From: Labilibaculum filiforme
GTDB lineage: Bacteria > Bacteroidota > Bacteroidia > Bacteroidales > Marinifilaceae
DNA: 64,000 nucleotides
Reading direction: 5' to 3'
Assembly (NCBI RefSeq): GCF_002843315.1
Contig: NZ_MVDD01000022.1
Location: forward strand, 1 to 64,000
Below are positions 62,341 to 64,000 of the stretch, in pieces (position 1 is the stretch's first letter; every line of letters begins with the position of its first letter). A model generated the notes under the pieces. It had not been told where the DNA came from. It searched no databases and worked only from the letters and a program-made list of their open reading frames with translations. Made by a program: the position numbers and the translations under genes.

Positions 62341-63669
62341 ATGAAAAACTTTATTCTTCTTTCGTTTGTATTTATAATTACCTACCATGCATGTAGTCAG
62401 AAATACACTCCATACAACTTTTCAAATGTCGATATCAAAAATGACCTTCAATTTTTAAAAGAAAAATGTACAAGTATTCATCCTAAATTCTTAGACGAAA
62501 ACTTCTCAAAATCGTGGAGTAATACATGTGACAGTATCATTAAAACTTTAAAAGACAGCACATCCATGAATGATAGTTTCATTATAATGTCAAAACTTTT
62601 ATCGGAAATTGAGGATACTCATACTGGATTTAATTTCCCCTTTGAAGAGAGACAAAAATACATGTCGAATGGAGGCCTTTGTATGCCATTTACAATTCTG
62701 GTTAAAAACAATAAATTATTTTTCAATCAGTATTTTAGTAAAAACCCAAACATACAGCTAAGCGATGTTGAGATAGTATCGATAAACGCAATTGATTCTC
62801 GAAAAACACTCTCCGATTTACGAAGTATAGTGGGTGTTAACAATCGAGAATGTGGAGATTACGCAGTAGAAAAATTCTTTAATATGGGCTTTTGGATGCT
62901 TTATGGAGAATCAGAAAAATACCTGATACAAACAGTTTCTTCCGACTCAATTCTTACTGCAAAAGCGCTTACCAACGATCAATATTTCGCGCTTAAAAAC
63001 CAGTATCCTAATCCACAACAAAATCAATACAAATTGGAGTTTTCCAAGAATAATCAAGTGGCAAATTTATCCATAAAATCCTTTTTTGGGGATGATAATT
63101 TCTATACTTTCCTTTCCAACTCTTTTGACTCTATAAAACAAAAAGAATGTTGTACACTAATTCTAGATGTAAAGAATAATCCAGGAGGAAGAAGTTGTGC
63201 CGTTGATAGCCTGCTAAATTATCTAACCAATAAACCATACGGTCAATATGCATCTATTGGTATTCGTGTAAGTGATGAAATAAAGACCTTATACAAGACA
63301 AAATATCCACAATTGTATAATATTATAAATCATTTAAATAATAATACAATTTACAACTTAAAAGACAGCACTTTAATACATATTCCTACTCCTAAAAAAT
63401 CGTTATTTAATGGAGATTTATTCGTTATAATAAACGAAAGAACAAATAGTGCAGCAGCTACTTTTGCAGGTGTTGTTAAAGAAAACAAACTAGGAGTAAT
63501 CGTTGGTAATAAACCGACAGGCGAACACCTAAAATACTATGGCGATTTTATCTCTTTTAAGCTTCCAAATACGAAACTTGAATTTTTTATATCCCCTAAG
63601 GAGTTTATCCAATTTGGTGGAACAAACTTTAATGCCGGAGTGGAGCCTGATACCTCTACCTTGCCTTAA
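62341..63669 (+). CDS. S41-family peptidase, possibly lipidated
   Basis: A 442-residue exported serine protease of the S41 (C-terminal processing/tricorn-like) family. The signal region MKNFILLSFVFIITYHAC may end in a lipobox-like Cys18, though Y at -3 is unusual. A helical N-terminal domain (FLKEKCTSIHPKFLDENFSK; SKLLSEIEDTHTGFNFPFEE) precedes the catalytic core: TLILDVKNNPGGRSCAVDSL, VIINERTNSAAATFAGVVKE (catalytic Ser) and VIVGNKPTGEHLKYYGDF. No PDZ domain is obvious. As the last gene of the cluster it may trim or degrade the exported peptide, or serve self-protection; this is inference. Confidence 0.85.
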   Translation: MKNFILLSFVFIITYHACSQKYTPYNFSNVDIKNDLQFLKEKCTSIHPKFLDENFSKSWSNTCDSIIKTLKDSTSMNDSFIIMSKLLSEIEDTHTGFNFPFEERQKYMSNGGLCMPFTILVKNNKLFFNQYFSKNPNIQLSDVEIVSINAIDSRKTLSDLRSIVGVNNRECGDYAVEKFFNMGFWMLYGESEKYLIQTVSSDSILTAKALTNDQYFALKNQYPNPQQNQYKLEFSKNNQVANLSIKSFFGDDNFYTFLSNSFDSIKQKECCTLILDVKNNPGGRSCAVDSLLNYLTNKPYGQYASIGIRVSDEIKTLYKTKYPQLYNIINHLNNNTIYNLKDSTLIHIPTPKKSLFNGDLFVIINERTNSAAATFAGVVKENKLGVIVGNKPTGEHLKYYGDFISFKLPNTKLEFFISPKEFIQFGGTNFNAGVEPDTSTLP

Positions 63670-63713
63670 ATTGAATACAAATATAAGTTAGTTCGTAGAA
63701 AGCGTTCTTCTCC

Positions 63714-64000
63714 CTACTCATAAAACCCCTTACCAAACACACCAAATTCATCTTTCCCCAGTACTTTGTGTTTCCAAACGGCATCCATAAATCCGATGCC
63801 ATAATCGAAGAGCTACACAAAACTTGCTGCAAGCGCTTTTATTGCAATGGCAAACAATTTGCTCTTTGAAAGTGCATCAGCAAACACAAGAATAGCGTAT
63901 AAAAAAACTGGAAAAGAAAAAATCCGGTGAACAGCTATCCCTAAAACGAATGCTCCAATTGTTGCCAAAACCACACTAACTGCGAAATAATAATCACTGC
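63714..64000 (-). pseudogene. 3' end of a membrane protein gene with an in-frame amber codon (possibly glycosyltransferase)
   Basis: On the minus strand the frame from the right edge reads SDYYFAVSVVLATIGAFVLG, AVHRIFSFPVFLYAILVFAD, LSKSKLFAIAIKALAASFV, then TAG (63815-63813), and continues in the same frame LFDYGIGFMDAVWKHKVLGK, DEFGVFGKGFYE to a second stop at 63714. The two hydrophobic helices and the GFMDAVWK...GKDEF...FEKGFY-like tail resemble the C-terminus of Bacteroidota family 2 glycosyltransferases. The tail after the TAG keeps coding character, so a CAG-to-TAG nonsense change or a sequencing error is likely. Confidence 0.5.

Overview
The window is an A+T-rich bacterial chromosome segment that reads as Bacteroidota, most likely a marine Bacteroidales/Marinilabiliales-type organism (the order is inference). 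Sequence-level reasons: several upstream regions match the Bacteroidota promoter TTTG / ~20 bp / TAnnTTTG; few starts have a Shine-Dalgarno sequence, with rpsU a clear exception; there is a PorT-like type IX secretion protein beside ubiE, a lipidated TamA-like protein (TamL), GG-leader peptides, and a family-typical order rpsU-xer-hpf-tRNAs-tuf-tRNA-Trp-secE-nusG-rplKAJL-rpoBC.

Layout. 1-1300: an IS66-type insertion sequence cut by the left edge. 1.4-5.4 kb (minus): acyl-CoA dehydrogenase, etfA and etfB, an electron-transfer unit with its own consensus promoter. 5.7-7.1 kb: a CstA-type transporter. 7.2-22.2 kb (minus): a long information-processing block, from rpsU through xer, hpf, four tRNAs, tuf, tRNA-Trp, secE, nusG, four ribosomal proteins, rpoB, rpoC and a DUF3467 gene, with strong terminators and an attenuator-like hairpin between rplL and rpoB. 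22.3-34.9 kb: mostly minus-strand housekeeping and envelope genes (HhH protein, NSS transporter, class II aldolase, TamL, SpoU methylase, COG2509 flavoprotein, porT, ubiE, and a PurL-like protein with an altered active-site motif). 35-43 kb: SDR and NAD-binding proteins, a DUF3298-type protein, a large hybrid histidine kinase, a membrane protein and a second BamA/TamA-type barrel. 43.1-50.4 kb (plus): a 42-residue lipoprotein, gap, acnB, a DUF2752 protein, a LuxC-like acyl-CoA reductase, a pRiA4b-ORF3-like protein and miaA.

50.5-63.7 kb is the accessory region and the most interesting part. A two-component system (minus) diverges from a plus-strand cluster that looks like a ribosomally made, radical-SAM-modified peptide pathway. 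It holds a Cys-free GG-leader peptide, a decayed precursor copy, two intact 58-residue GG-leader precursors with two cysteines in the core, a radical SAM/SPASM maturase, an outer-membrane barrel translationally coupled to the maturase, an unknown helical protein, a C39-peptidase ABC exporter, a very small membrane-fusion-like protein lacking the usual lipoyl/coiled-coil part, and an S41 peptidase. A GxxExxY (PD-(D/E)XK-like) gene surrounded by dispersed palindromic repeats sits between exporter and fusion protein. The 366-bp regulatory gap carries repeated TGATTAGAAA boxes, plausible operators for the neighbouring OmpR-type regulator. Inferred flow: kinase and regulator sense a signal, precursors are made, the SAM enzyme modifies the Cys-containing cores, the C39 exporter cuts after GG and exports, and the envelope proteins complete secretion, processing or self-protection. 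The right edge holds the 3' end of a probable membrane protein gene (possibly a glycosyltransferase) interrupted by an amber codon.
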